From the NCBI GenBank assembly GCA_028693645.1, contig JAQUUY010000002.1, positions 19,310-83,309 on the forward strand: 64,000 nucleotides of DNA. Direction: 5' to 3'. The position numbers were made by a program, and so were the translations under genes. Each line of letters begins with the position of its first letter. The first letter of the stretch is position 1. Shown here piece after piece: positions 1 to 9,838 of the stretch. The stretch is from Eubacteriales bacterium. GTDB lineage: Bacteria; Bacillota; Clostridia; Peptostreptococcales; Anaerovoracaceae. Below the pieces are notes generated by a model, which saw only the letters and a list, made by a program, of their open reading frames with translations, had not been told where the DNA came from and did not search any database.

Positions 1-1146
1 ATCTTTTTTCGCGAGGTCACCCGTATGCAGCCATCCATTGAGAAGCGCTTTTTTCGTTTCTTCTTCCTGTTTGAAATATCCCTGCATCACGTTTTCTCCG
101 CGGACGGCAAGTTCCCCGACTTCTCCAGCCGGCAATTCGACATCATTTTCATCAACAATCTTACATTCCACGTAAGGGATTGGCAAACCGATAGAGCCTT
201 CTTTTTGCACTCCGAACGGAGGATTAAAGGACACCGCGGGAGAGGCTTCTGTCAAGCCGTATCCTTCAATTACCGGAAGATTCATGATGTCACGAGCCTG
301 TCTGTAAATTTGAACAGGTAACGCAGCTCCACCGGATACCGCAAAACGGAGTTTCGGGAAAGTGATGTGTTTCTTTCCTGCATCAAGCAGGACCACATAC
401 ATAGCCGGGACGCCCATAAAAATCGTAATTTCATCTCGTTGCAGGGATTCAATGACTTCTTTGGGTTGAAAGGATTCCAATATTACAACGGTGGCGCCGG
501 ACCACAAAGGCATAAGAACACACGCGGTGAAAGCAAAGACGTGGAACATCGGAAGTACACACATATACGTGTCATCCGGTCTTGCAGCGATTCCAAGATA
601 GCATTGTTCTGAATTAAAAACCAGATTTTTATGCGTAAGCATTGCCGCTTTTTGTTTTCCCGTTGTTCCGGAGGTATATAAGAAAGTGGAGATTGCTTTT
701 TCATCAGTGAAGTCATCCATTGGACTTTCAGGTGCCTCAATAACATTTTTCTTAAATTCTTCATCAAGCAAAATCACTTTGATTCCTAATGCACTTTCGA
801 TTTTTTCAATCGAATAGCCTGATTTTTGAAGGATCAAGGGATGTACAACCATATATTTTGCTTCCGAATCTTTCACGATATGAATGATTTCTTCTATCGT
901 AAGCATGAGGTTGATTGGAACGATAATTGCTCCCGTTCTGACCGTACCAAGATAGGAATAAATAAATTCCGGAGAATTAAGGCAGTTTAGAACTACCTTA
1001 TCTCCAACAGAAACACCTCTTTGCTTCAGATAGTTTGCATAGGCTACTACCATGCGATCAAGTTCTTTATAGCTGATGCTTTCACCTTTATACTTTAAGG
1101 CTATCTTTTCACCATCAAAATTTTTTTTATAAATACTGCCGACCAT
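1..1146 (-). CDS. Acyl-CoA synthetase / AMP-dependent ligase (partial, runs off window start)
   Basis: Minus-strand translation MVGSIYKKNFDGEKIALKYKGESISYKELDR... with AMP-binding motif YTSGTTGKQKAAMLTHKNL and EGYGLTEASP; RBS aggagg upstream of ATG at 1146. Confidence 0.88.
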   Translation of the reverse strand, partial: MVGSIYKKNFDGEKIALKYKGESISYKELDRMVVAYANYLKQRGVSVGDKVVLNCLNSPEFIYSYLGTVRTGAIIVPINLMLTIEEIIHIVKDSEAKYMVVHPLILQKSGYSIEKIESALGIKVILLDEEFKKNVIEAPESPMDDFTDEKAISTFLYTSGTTGKQKAAMLTHKNLVFNSEQCYLGIAARPDDTYMCVLPMFHVFAFTACVLMPLWSGATVVILESFQPKEVIESLQRDEITIFMGVPAMYVVLLDAGKKHITFPKLRFAVSGGAALPVQIYRQARDIMNLPVIEGYGLTEASPAVSFNPPFGVQKEGSIGLPIPYVECKIVDENDVELPAGEVGELAVRGENVMQGYFKQEEETKKALLNGWLHTGDLAKKD

Positions 1147-1270
1147 AAAAAAGTCCTCCTACAATGCATAAAAAGTTCGAATCTTTCAAGATTCTTAGAA
1201 TGATTGTACTACAGAATCGGCGCGAATGGAATATGCCTCGCAAAAGAAGGAGCTCTCTCCTTTTTCTAAA

Positions 1271-1299
1271 AAAAACCGACCTTACAGTCGGCATTTTTA
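1271..1299 (-). terminator. Intrinsic terminator after the class V aminotransferase
   Basis: Stem ccgac/gtcgg followed by a T-run on the minus strand. Confidence 0.6.
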
Positions 1300-2433
1300 T
1301 CAGTTTTCAATGGCTTCGATAAAGGCATCTCCAAGAGAGCATCGCAGAGGCCTCCCCAAATCAGCAAAGGTTCTTGTCAAAGCATCAAGTGCTTCTAACA
1401 TATATTCAACTCTTGCATTTTCACCCATATGACCTATCCGAAAGACTTGTCCGGCGAGGATATCAAAGCAGCCCCCAAGCATTACGTTGTATTTTTCTCT
1501 GATTGTCGAAAGAATCTGTTCGTCGGTAAGCCCCTCGGGAATCTTTATCGCAGTGACGGTATTGGAAAAACCTGCTTTAAGGTAAAGTTCCAAACCTGCT
1601 TTTTGTAAAGCACTCCTGGTCGCTGCTGCGATCCTGCGATGGCGTTCAAGGATGTCTTGATCCGCAATCACGTTTTCAATGGCAGCGCGAAGACTCACGA
1701 TTTCACTGATTGGTTGTGTATAAGGGAAAAATTTATCCCGATAATAATTCTTGAATGTCAGGATGTTCGCGTAGAAAGAAGCAATTGGTGTTTTCCTGTT
1801 TTCCATACTTGCGATTGCCTTATCACTGACGTATAGCATGGTAAGGCCAACGGCGGCGGATAATGCTTTTTGAGAACCGCCACACAAGATGTCAATCTTG
1901 CTGTCATCAACATTCACGTATTCTCCAAACATCCCTGCCACAGAGTCTACAACGGACAAGATCCCGTACTCAGCAAGCAGATTGCAGATTGCTTTAATAT
2001 CATTGAGAACCCCGCTTGGTGTGTCGCAATGAACCACGGTGGCGTATTTGAAATCTGAATCCTTTTCCAAAAAAGCTTTCAATGCTTGCGAATCTATCTG
2101 TTTTTGATAATCCGAAACAAAAGAAACAGCTGTACCGCCATAAATTTTTACAAAATCCGCAAACCCTTTGCCAAAGATTCCGTTATCAATGACTAAAACT
2201 CGATCCCCAACTTCGGTCAAGGATGCACAAGCGGCTTCCAGACCCAAGATTCCCTCACCGCAAAGAATATACACATTGTTTTTTGTGTGGACAAGTTCTC
2301 CAAGCAAATCGCAGGTTTCTTTATAATAATCAAAGAATGCCATATCAAGATCAGGGTTTGTCGTTTCGACGCTCCTTGCCAATCTAACATTTTCTCTTAC
2401 TCTGGTGGGTCCCGGGGTCATGATATTATACAT
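1300..2433 (-). CDS. Class V aminotransferase (alanine-glyoxylate / serine-pyruvate aminotransferase family)
   Basis: MTPGPTRVRENV start, PLP-lysine context CGGSQKALSA, full-length family architecture. Confidence 0.9.
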   Translation of the reverse strand: MYNIMTPGPTRVRENVRLARSVETTNPDLDMAFFDYYKETCDLLGELVHTKNNVYILCGEGILGLEAACASLTEVGDRVLVIDNGIFGKGFADFVKIYGGTAVSFVSDYQKQIDSQALKAFLEKDSDFKYATVVHCDTPSGVLNDIKAICNLLAEYGILSVVDSVAGMFGEYVNVDDSKIDILCGGSQKALSAAVGLTMLYVSDKAIASMENRKTPIASFYANILTFKNYYRDKFFPYTQPISEIVSLRAAIENVIADQDILERHRRIAAATRSALQKAGLELYLKAGFSNTVTAIKIPEGLTDEQILSTIREKYNVMLGGCFDILAGQVFRIGHMGENARVEYMLEALDALTRTFADLGRPLRCSLGDAFIEAIEN

Positions 2434-2962
2434 TTACGCTCACACCTTTTAATCTTTGAATCATAGGAAATACGATGAGTGCCGCTATCGTGATCTGCAT
2501 GAGATTGCCCGGAACAGAACCAAAGGGCGCAATCCAATTTCCATATAAAATCACTTCTGTGAAATAGTATCCAACTATTTTAATTACAAGTGCAGTGAGG
2601 TAAATCGCAATATACGATGCAAGCGGACGGTCTTTCATTTTTTCGGCAATCCAACCTGCTGAATAGCCGATGAGCCCAACGATAACAAAGGTAAAGGGTG
2701 CCCAAGCTGTCCATCCGGAAAGCAAATCAAACAATCCCATTCCGACTGCGCCTGCAATCGCTCCCGTCTTTTTTCCGTAGAGCACTGCACCAATAAAAAG
2801 AGGTACATTTCCAAGGTGGATCAGTCCGCCATTTCCCATAAAAGGTAACCTGATGTTAATGAACATGGTCGCTACTAAAGTTAATGCAATAAAAAGCGCG
2901 TTGATTACCAATAATTTTGTTGTGTTTCTTCCTGTTGTTACAGTCATTTCTGCTGTTTTCAT
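2426..2962 (-). CDS. ECF transporter S component
   Basis: Hydrophobic ~178 aa protein with GGLIHLGNVPLFIGAVLYGKKTGAIAGAVGMGLFDLL, typical of ECF S components; overlaps the aminotransferase start by 8 nt. Confidence 0.8.
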   Translation of the reverse strand: MKTAEMTVTTGRNTTKLLVINALFIALTLVATMFINIRLPFMGNGGLIHLGNVPLFIGAVLYGKKTGAIAGAVGMGLFDLLSGWTAWAPFTFVIVGLIGYSAGWIAEKMKDRPLASYIAIYLTALVIKIVGYYFTEVILYGNWIAPFGSVPGNLMQITIAALIVFPMIQRLKGVSVNV

Positions 2963-3189
2963 TCTTTCCTTCTCCTCTTCTCAGTCCGTATCTATAATAT
3001 GCTCTCCTTCGAAAGACTTTGGAATTGGTACCAGCGCTATCGTACTATATATCTTGCCTCTATAAAATGCATAATTTCTTTTATTTCGAAAGATACAATC
3101 ATGTAAAATCATATGCAAAATTTCACTTTTTTCGAATTGTCCTTAAAATCAAGCAATTATTAAAGGACAGTTTGCGAGATCAAAGAAAA

Positions 3190-3217
3190 ACCGCCTACAA
3201 AAAACGTTTTCCGCAGG
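3190..3217. terminator. Inverted repeat / likely intrinsic terminator
   Basis: ccgcct...aggcgg stem flanked by A-rich/T-rich sequence. Confidence 0.45.
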
Positions 3218-3270
3218 CGGCAAATAACTTATTCTAATATAGTGTTTTCGTTGGCGACCTTTTTTTCTCT

Positions 3271-4083
3271 TTAGAGGAAAAGCTCCGGTTCGCGTCTCTC
3301 AGCAAATTGCTCTTCTAATTGATACTGGTGTCTTAGATATCCTTCATCATCATAATACTTCGCCGATACCGGACACAGCTTGACGCAAGCTCCGCATTTG
3401 ATGCAGATGCCAATCAATTTTGACGGATCCTCGGGGTCGATGGAAGACATAGGGCAAACATCGACACAAATATTGCACTTAGTGCAAGCATCTGTGGTTT
3501 TGGGGGTCACTTTTCTAATATCATAAGGATTCCCTTGTTTGTCTATTGGCATATAATACGGGCGGTACGGTTCACAGCCGTTTACTTTTAGTACTTTACT
3601 TAAATCACCTGCTTTGATTTTTTCGCAGATTGCAACGGCAAACTGCTCCGCAACCAAAATATCTTTTTCGTCCGGTCTGCCGGCGGCAAGTATTTTTGAG
3701 AAAGAATGCTCTCCGATAAATGCACCTGCGGCAATCGGAAGGAATCCATCTGCTTCAACCAAATCTTTCAGTTCGATCAACGCATCATCGTAATTGCGAT
3801 TTCCATAAAGAACAATACAAACGGCATGTGCGCCATTGCCTTCAATCGTATTTATATATTTTAAAAGTACATTGGGTACTCTTCCGGCGATAACCGGTAC
3901 TCCAATTACAACCAAATCATCTTTAGTAAAGGAAGCCACTTGTTCTCTGACAGGTTTCATTGTGAAATCGATTGTCTTGAATTCATCAGCTCCGGTCAAT
4001 TCAAGTGCTAGTTTTTTTGCTACTGCCTCAACGATTTTTTTCGTCGTTCCCGTGGCACTGAAATACATTGCATTGATATTCAT
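3271..4083 (-). CDS. EFR1-type ferredoxin: flavodoxin-like domain plus two 4Fe-4S clusters
   Basis: N-terminal YFSATGTTKKIVEAV flavodoxin loop; C-terminal CTKCNICVDVCPMSS and CIKCGACVKLCPVSA. Confidence 0.87.
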   Translation of the reverse strand: MNINAMYFSATGTTKKIVEAVAKKLALELTGADEFKTIDFTMKPVREQVASFTKDDLVVIGVPVIAGRVPNVLLKYINTIEGNGAHAVCIVLYGNRNYDDALIELKDLVEADGFLPIAAGAFIGEHSFSKILAAGRPDEKDILVAEQFAVAICEKIKAGDLSKVLKVNGCEPYRPYYMPIDKQGNPYDIRKVTPKTTDACTKCNICVDVCPMSSIDPEDPSKLIGICIKCGACVKLCPVSAKYYDDEGYLRHQYQLEEQFAERREPELFL

Positions 4084-4126
4084 AAAATTCTTTCTCCTTT
4101 TTCGGATATGTCCCGCTATATAGAAG

Positions 4127-6241
4127 CTATTTTAAATTATATTTCGTGAGACGATCATAAAATGCGGATCTGCTTAAATTAAGAAGGCGAGCCGCCGCGC
4201 TTTTATTTCCCTTTGCTTTTGTAAGCGCATCAAGAAGGATCTCACGTTCAAACTCATTGAACGAACTGCGATAAGATGCAGGAGCTTCTGCAAAATCCTG
4301 TTCTCCTTGCATGATTTGCGCCGGCAAGTTCTCGGGACAGATTTCTCCCTCCCAAACATAATTTGCCGCTCGTTCGATGGCATTTTCGAGTTCTCGAATA
4401 TTACCCGGCCAGTTATAAGATTGCAGGGCTTTTTGTGCAGCCTCATTGATTCCTGTAACATTTGAGCCGAGAATCTCGTTGTACTTCTGAATGAAGGCCT
4501 CTGCCAAGGGGATAATATCTTCATCCCGCTCCCTTAGCGGAGGTAATTGGAATCCGATGACATTTAGCCGATAAAACAAATCTTCTCTGAATGTTTTTTT
4601 GGCGATTGCTTCACGAAGATCTTTATTGGTTGCCGCAATGATTCGAACATCGACCGTTTGCTTTTCGGTTCCTCCTACGCGAGTAAATTCTTTTTCTTGC
4701 AGAACCTGCAGTAGTTTGACCTGGATAGACAAGGGCATATCCCCGATTTCATCAAGGAAAATTGTACCCTTATGCGCTCTTTCAAAATAACCCGGTTTTC
4801 CGTTTTTCAATGCCCCTGTAAAGGAACCCGGCGCATATCCAAATAATTCCGATTCAAAAAGTGTCTCCGGAATCGAAACACAATTTACTTTTATAAACGG
4901 ATGCTTTGCTCTGGGGCTCGCTTCATGAATCCCTCGCGCAAACATATCTTTACCGACGCCGCTCTCTCCTGTAAGAAGAATCGTCGAACTGCTTCTGGCA
5001 ATGAACATCGCGTCTTTTTTTAACTTCTTAAACTTAGTATTATTGGTAATAATCTGATCAAAGCGGCTGCAATTTGCACCGCGCTTCTCAAGTTCATCCC
5101 GATAATATTCGACCTGTTGATTCAAATAGAACCATTTTCGAGCAATTTCTTCCGTCACCGCATTGTCATTGAGGTAGACCGTACTTACGATGCCTGTGAT
5201 TTCAGCATCCCCATCATTTCCTTTTCGAAACGGAACATGAGATACGATGCACTTTTTCCCATAAATGTCGCATGATTCCACTTCCGCGGCGCCGGATTCC
5301 GTAATTTGTGCAGGGATGTCCGTTTTTAGAAGTTCCTGAATCGGGCTTCCAATGATAGTTTCACAAGCTTGAGAAACCAACTGGCAAGCTCTTTCGTTGA
5401 CATATTTTATTGTTCCAAAGATGTCCGAAACAAAGACTCCATCCGACGAAGAGCTCAAAACGCCATCGATGGTGGTCTGCAAATCTTTGACCAATTCTAA
5501 TTCTCGAGCCATCAATTCCATATCAGAAACATCTACAAAAGCAAAACTCATTCCGATTTTTTCGTCATTTTCAATGATTGGAACTTGATTGATCACGACA
5601 GGTAATGATCGGACGGTTCTTTTTAATCCAATATCAAGTTGATCTGAAATCGTAATCTCGGGGAAAACCTCTTGCACCGACCGGCCTTTTACTTCTGAAC
5701 ATTTAAGGCCAAACATCGCTTCTGCAGCAGGGTTCACACGTACGATACGATCTTCCTGATCCGTGATAATAACTCCCTCGTAGTTGATTCGAAACAAAGA
5801 TTCTAACATCGCGGAAGAAGCCGTTATAACATTCAGACTTTCACGGAGATACTCCGCGGTACCAATCACACCGACAACTTTATTCCCTCGATCAAGAACA
5901 ACGACATTATCAACAAGACTTTTTGTGACTCGAACGACAAGAGAATACTCGTCATAAGTCCTGTCTACGGTTACAAAAACAGGATTATTGACCATATAAT
6001 TTACACAAGGTGTATCTAAACCTGCTCCTTCAAGCAAGGCTTTAAAGAGTCTTTTTTTAGGAAACACCCCCACCAGATTTTCATCTTCATCAACGACAGG
6101 AAGGGTGCTGATTTTGTATTCCTGATAATATTTGATTACGGTCCTCAAAGTATCACCCAAACGCAGGACTTGAAAATTTTTATTCATCATCTGTCCTACA
6201 GTTAAGCGTGTAGCAGGATCCAAAGAATTGGAAAAATCCAT
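4127..6241 (-). CDS. Sigma-54-dependent activator with CBS pair, PAS domains, AAA+ and Fis-type HTH
   Basis: GESGVGKD, ELFGYAPGSFTGA (GAFTGA-like), LDEIGDMPLSIQ, C-terminal KGNKSAAARLLNLSRSAFYDRL. Confidence 0.96.
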   Translation of the reverse strand: MDFSNSLDPATRLTVGQMMNKNFQVLRLGDTLRTVIKYYQEYKISTLPVVDEDENLVGVFPKKRLFKALLEGAGLDTPCVNYMVNNPVFVTVDRTYDEYSLVVRVTKSLVDNVVVLDRGNKVVGVIGTAEYLRESLNVITASSAMLESLFRINYEGVIITDQEDRIVRVNPAAEAMFGLKCSEVKGRSVQEVFPEITISDQLDIGLKRTVRSLPVVINQVPIIENDEKIGMSFAFVDVSDMELMARELELVKDLQTTIDGVLSSSSDGVFVSDIFGTIKYVNERACQLVSQACETIIGSPIQELLKTDIPAQITESGAAEVESCDIYGKKCIVSHVPFRKGNDGDAEITGIVSTVYLNDNAVTEEIARKWFYLNQQVEYYRDELEKRGANCSRFDQIITNNTKFKKLKKDAMFIARSSSTILLTGESGVGKDMFARGIHEASPRAKHPFIKVNCVSIPETLFESELFGYAPGSFTGALKNGKPGYFERAHKGTIFLDEIGDMPLSIQVKLLQVLQEKEFTRVGGTEKQTVDVRIIAATNKDLREAIAKKTFREDLFYRLNVIGFQLPPLRERDEDIIPLAEAFIQKYNEILGSNVTGINEAAQKALQSYNWPGNIRELENAIERAANYVWEGEICPENLPAQIMQGEQDFAEAPASYRSSFNEFEREILLDALTKAKGNKSAAARLLNLSRSAFYDRLTKYNLK

Positions 6242-6287
6242 TTTTCTTTTCTCCTTCCTTTCGTTGGGTCAAACTGTTTTAGCGCTC

Positions 6288-6315
6288 TGCGAGTCGATTC
6301 AAAAATAGACTCGCA
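6288..6315. repeat. Inverted repeat upstream of the sigma-54 activator gene
   Basis: tgcgagtc-N12-gactcgca. Confidence 0.5.
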
Positions 6316-6405
6316 TACATAGTATAAAAGGAAAGTTACTCATCGTCAAGCAGTCGAAAAGCAGCCTGCTTTTTTCAAAGTGAAATAGTATTTATCGAGG
6401 CCACA

Positions 6406-6438
6406 AAGGAGCTGACCAATAATATTGGTCAGCTCCTT
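6406..6438. terminator. Perfect inverted repeat between gcdA and the activator gene; likely operon terminator
   Basis: aaggagctgaccaat-aat-attggtcagctcctt, 15-bp perfect stem. Confidence 0.6.
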
Positions 6439-6477
6439 CTGTGATTCTCACTTTACCTATTATCTAAAGGCTATCAA

Positions 6478-8220
6478 TTAGCCTTTAATAACTCTCGGTG
6501 TAAGCATCTGATGTACTGCGCAGATGGTCTTCGGATTCTGATAATAGGATCCAACGAACGCTTTGCAGTAATTCCTAAGTTCAGGCATATCAACGATTTC
6601 ATCAACCATTCCTGTTTTTGCACAATAGGAAGGTCTGGATTTATCTTGATACTGCTGAATGATGTCATTCATCTTAGCAATCGTGCCATCGAGCGGCTTG
6701 CCCTCTTCCTGATCCTTGACCAGTCTACGAGCATAAGACGCAGCAGCAGCAGTTTCGCCGTGCATTACATAAATTTCAGTAGCAGCGGTTCCGATTGTGA
6801 ACGCATTGTTGTTGTTGCCCTGGGGTCCGCCAAGCACATAATGTGCCGCCGCAGTACCTTTTCTGAGAACGATGGTCATCATCGGATTGTCGGATTGCTC
6901 GATAGAATAGATCAGGGACATTCCCAGTCCAAGCATTTCTGCTCTTTCTGCCGTATCACCTACATCAATACCTGTCGTGTCTTGTACCCAGATCATTGGA
7001 ATTCTGTCGCGTCCGCAAAGGGTTACAAACTCATTCATCTTAATGAGTCCTTCACGATAGAGTTTTCCGCCGATGCCCTGATAGTCAGCATAGCTCGGAT
7101 AATCAGTTCCAAGTGCACCCTGATTGTTTGCAATGAATCCGCAAACAAAACCATCAATTTTTGCAAGACCGCAATACATTTCAATTCCATAGTCAGGTTT
7201 GAATTCCATATGCTCACTGTTATCGAACAAACGAGCAAGAACTTCTGTCATGGAATAAGTACGCTTCTGGTTCATCGGTACGAGGCTGTAAAGGTCTTCT
7301 GCAGGATACTTCGGCTCAGCAGGCTCAGCAACGCGGAAGAAGGTCGGATCGTAAGCCGGCAAAGTGCCCATGTAACGCTTGATATCGTCAAGCACTTCTT
7401 CTTCGGTGTCACATACGTCTCTGATAAAGCCGGTTTCGCCCTGATGAATCTCAATACGTCCCGGAGGAGTTGCCTTGAATTTCTTGGTCTGTTCGATCAA
7501 AGCTTCTGCAACTTCGTCATCAATGTATCCCTTGGGGGACATACCGCTGACGATGCCGGCACCGCCTACAGCCATATTGCATTTTTTGTGTCCGATCAAG
7601 ATGGTCGGGCTGATGGAATGATAGCCACCGCCTGCGGGGTTCGTTCCATAGATACCAACGATGATTGGAATTCCAAGCTTCTGAAGTTCAGCATGGCGGA
7701 AGAACGGAGTACCGCTTCCTCTACGATTCGGGTAAAGTCTTTCCTGTTCCATGAGCTTTGCTCCGCTGCAGTTAAGAACCCAAACGAGGGGAAGATGCAT
7801 TCTCTTTGCGATATCGGTAACACGCAGAACGTTGTCTGCCTGACCGGAGAGCCATGCGCCAGCCATAACTTTGTTATTGGAAGCGATGATAATCGCCCAT
7901 TTGCCGTTGATTTTTCCGAGTCCGTCGATAACGCCTGTATTTCCTTCTTCGTTGAAGAGAGGATCGTAGATTGTGTGGAGCGGACACCATGTGCCGGGAT
8001 CTACGAGATAGTCAAGCCTCTGCCAAGCTGTCCATTCGCCTTTTTCGTTCATGGCTTCTGTTGCTTTGCCATTGTTCTTTACGCGATCAACTTCCTTTGC
8101 GAGTACTTCTTCTTCGGCTTTCAGTTCATCGATATTCTTTTGGAGTGTACGGGGTAATTCTTTTCCGATGCCCGGCATCTCTTTGAAGTACGGGTGCAAG
8201 GGATATCCATATTGTGCCAT
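6478..8220 (-). CDS. gcdA: Glutaconyl-CoA decarboxylase alpha (carboxyltransferase) subunit
   Basis: Colinear with Acidaminococcus GcdA as recalled: YPNRRGSGTPFFRHAEL, IPIIVGIYGTNPAGGGYHSISPT, KLYREGLIKMNEFVTLCGRDRIPMIWVQDTTGIDVGD, RKGTAAAHYVLGGPQGN. Confidence 0.93.
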   Translation of the reverse strand: MAQYGYPLHPYFKEMPGIGKELPRTLQKNIDELKAEEEVLAKEVDRVKNNGKATEAMNEKGEWTAWQRLDYLVDPGTWCPLHTIYDPLFNEEGNTGVIDGLGKINGKWAIIIASNNKVMAGAWLSGQADNVLRVTDIAKRMHLPLVWVLNCSGAKLMEQERLYPNRRGSGTPFFRHAELQKLGIPIIVGIYGTNPAGGGYHSISPTILIGHKKCNMAVGGAGIVSGMSPKGYIDDEVAEALIEQTKKFKATPPGRIEIHQGETGFIRDVCDTEEEVLDDIKRYMGTLPAYDPTFFRVAEPAEPKYPAEDLYSLVPMNQKRTYSMTEVLARLFDNSEHMEFKPDYGIEMYCGLAKIDGFVCGFIANNQGALGTDYPSYADYQGIGGKLYREGLIKMNEFVTLCGRDRIPMIWVQDTTGIDVGDTAERAEMLGLGMSLIYSIEQSDNPMMTIVLRKGTAAAHYVLGGPQGNNNNAFTIGTAATEIYVMHGETAAAASYARRLVKDQEEGKPLDGTIAKMNDIIQQYQDKSRPSYCAKTGMVDEIVDMPELRNYCKAFVGSYYQNPKTICAVHQMLTPRVIKG

Positions 8221-8271
8221 TGTAATTCTCCTTTCGAGTGAATTTATTTCCAGTGAAAAATGATTAGTCGT

Positions 8272-9429
8272 TTATCTGTTGGGCTGATAACCAAGCTCAA
8301 TACCTGCGATGATGCCCATGTGAATGTTCGAAGTTCCTTCTAATGTTTCAAATTGTTTCGCATCGCGAAGCCATCTGCCACAGGGATATTCTGTCGAATA
8401 ACCGTAGGAACCATAGATTTTCATTGCCATGTTTGCACCGTGTACTGCGCAGTTGCATCCGAATACTTTCGCAATCGATGTCGCCTGCTGACTCGGTAAT
8501 TTGTTTTCCTTCAGCCATGCTGCTCTGTATACCAAGAACTTCGCTGCTTCGTCTTCCAATTTCATTTCAGCAATCTGCTGCTGAATCATCTGGAATTTGC
8601 CGATTGGCTGGCCGAACTGTGTTCTTTCATTTGCATAGTTTACTGCACCGTCGAGGCAAGCTGCACCAAGTGCTGCTGATCCTGTTGCGCAACCCATACG
8701 AGTGTTGTTCAACATCCACATGCAGATCTGGAAGCCTTTGTTCAAAGGTCCGAGCAAGTTTTCTTTCGGAATGATCGCATTTTCGAATACGAGTTCCGAA
8801 GTCGGTGCCGGCCACATACCTACCTTTGAGTGAATCGGAATTCTTTCGATTCCCGGTGTATTGTTATAGTCTACGATGAAGCAAGATAAGCCCTTTGCTC
8901 CGCCGCCTTCTGTGGTTGCTGCATAAACAAGTCCGATATCACAGGTGTGTCCGCCCGAAATCCACATTTTGGATCCGTTGAGTACAAAGTGATCGCCTTT
9001 GTCGGTTGCGAAAGTCTTCATGCTGCCTACATCGGAACCGGAGTTCGCTTCTGTAATAGCAAAGCTTCCTACGGATTCTCCGCTGACAAGACCCGGGATG
9101 TACTTTTCTTTCTGTTCGGGTGTTCCCCATTCATTGATGGTCATGGCCGGTCCCCAGCAGTTTCCGCTGATTGCCAGTCTCCAGGATGTGTGAACTTTGG
9201 CGATTTCGTATAATGCGGTGACGCCTTCCATCCAACCCATTCCGTTCCCGCCGTATTCTTCGGGAATGCTCCATCCGAGAAGTCCGAGTTCTCCCATTTT
9301 GGTCAGGATCTCTCTACGATAATGATGATTCTCTTCGTCTTCTTCAATAAACGGCGCGATTTCCTTTTCAGCAAAGTTGCGTGCCATTTCTTGAACCATC
9401 TGTTGTTCTTCTGTCAATCCAAAATTCAT
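8272..9429 (-). CDS. Acyl-CoA dehydrogenase, glutaryl-CoA dehydrogenase-like (copy 1)
   Basis: ACAD fold motifs FAITEANSGSDVGSM, WISGG, C-terminal LEGTSNIHMGIIAGIELG; 385 aa. Confidence 0.92.
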   Translation of the reverse strand: MNFGLTEEQQMVQEMARNFAEKEIAPFIEEDEENHHYRREILTKMGELGLLGWSIPEEYGGNGMGWMEGVTALYEIAKVHTSWRLAISGNCWGPAMTINEWGTPEQKEKYIPGLVSGESVGSFAITEANSGSDVGSMKTFATDKGDHFVLNGSKMWISGGHTCDIGLVYAATTEGGGAKGLSCFIVDYNNTPGIERIPIHSKVGMWPAPTSELVFENAIIPKENLLGPLNKGFQICMWMLNNTRMGCATGSAALGAACLDGAVNYANERTQFGQPIGKFQMIQQQIAEMKLEDEAAKFLVYRAAWLKENKLPSQQATSIAKVFGCNCAVHGANMAMKIYGSYGYSTEYPCGRWLRDAKQFETLEGTSNIHMGIIAGIELGYQPNR

Positions 9430-9509
9430 CGTAAAACCTCCTATTAATCACTTACAAGTAATCAATTACTCTTCTCACATTCAAAAAAACGAATGATTGT
9501 TGAACTTAC

Positions 9510-9719
9510 TTATTCGACTTCAGCTAAAGGAGCATCTTCTTCGACTTTATCGCCAACGTTGACAAGGATTGCTTTTACAACTCCTGCTTCTCCGTATACG
9601 ACGTTTTCCATTTTCATTGCTTCGAGGATGAATGCTTCGTCATCTTCTGTGACTGTCTGACCTACTGTGAGGTTGATTTCGACGATTTTTCCTGCCATTG
9701 GGCTTGTAATGAATGCCAT
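9510..9719 (-). CDS. Biotin carboxyl carrier domain protein (copy 1), minimal GcdC-like
   Basis: 69 aa with biotinylation motif EAMKMEN and the two lobes of a biotinyl domain. Confidence 0.93.
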   Translation of the reverse strand: MAFITSPMAGKIVEINLTVGQTVTEDDEAFILEAMKMENVVYGEAGVVKAILVNVGDKVEEDAPLAEVE

Positions 9720-9768
9720 TTTTTGTTCCTCCTTATAATTTTAGATAGTTGAGTGATATTATAGACCG

Positions 9769-9810
9769 GCTGCAGGGTTACTCTCAAAACTCTGAGAGCA
9801 ACCGTGCAGC
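9769..9810. repeat. Long imperfect hairpin between gcdB and biotin carrier copy 1
   Basis: gctgcagggttactctca / tgagagcaaccgtgcagc, 18-bp stem with two mismatches. Confidence 0.7.
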
Positions 9811-9838
9811 TGATTTGTCCCATAAATATGAGTTGAAA

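Noticed and set aside
2963-3190. Possible riboswitch upstream of the ECF transporter gene
   Set aside because: No recognisable conserved aptamer motif; only AT-rich leader.
6511-8157. 548-aa plus-strand ORF antisense to gcdA
   Set aside because: Exactly opposite a confidently identified conserved gene; composition-driven shadow ORF with no recognisable domain.
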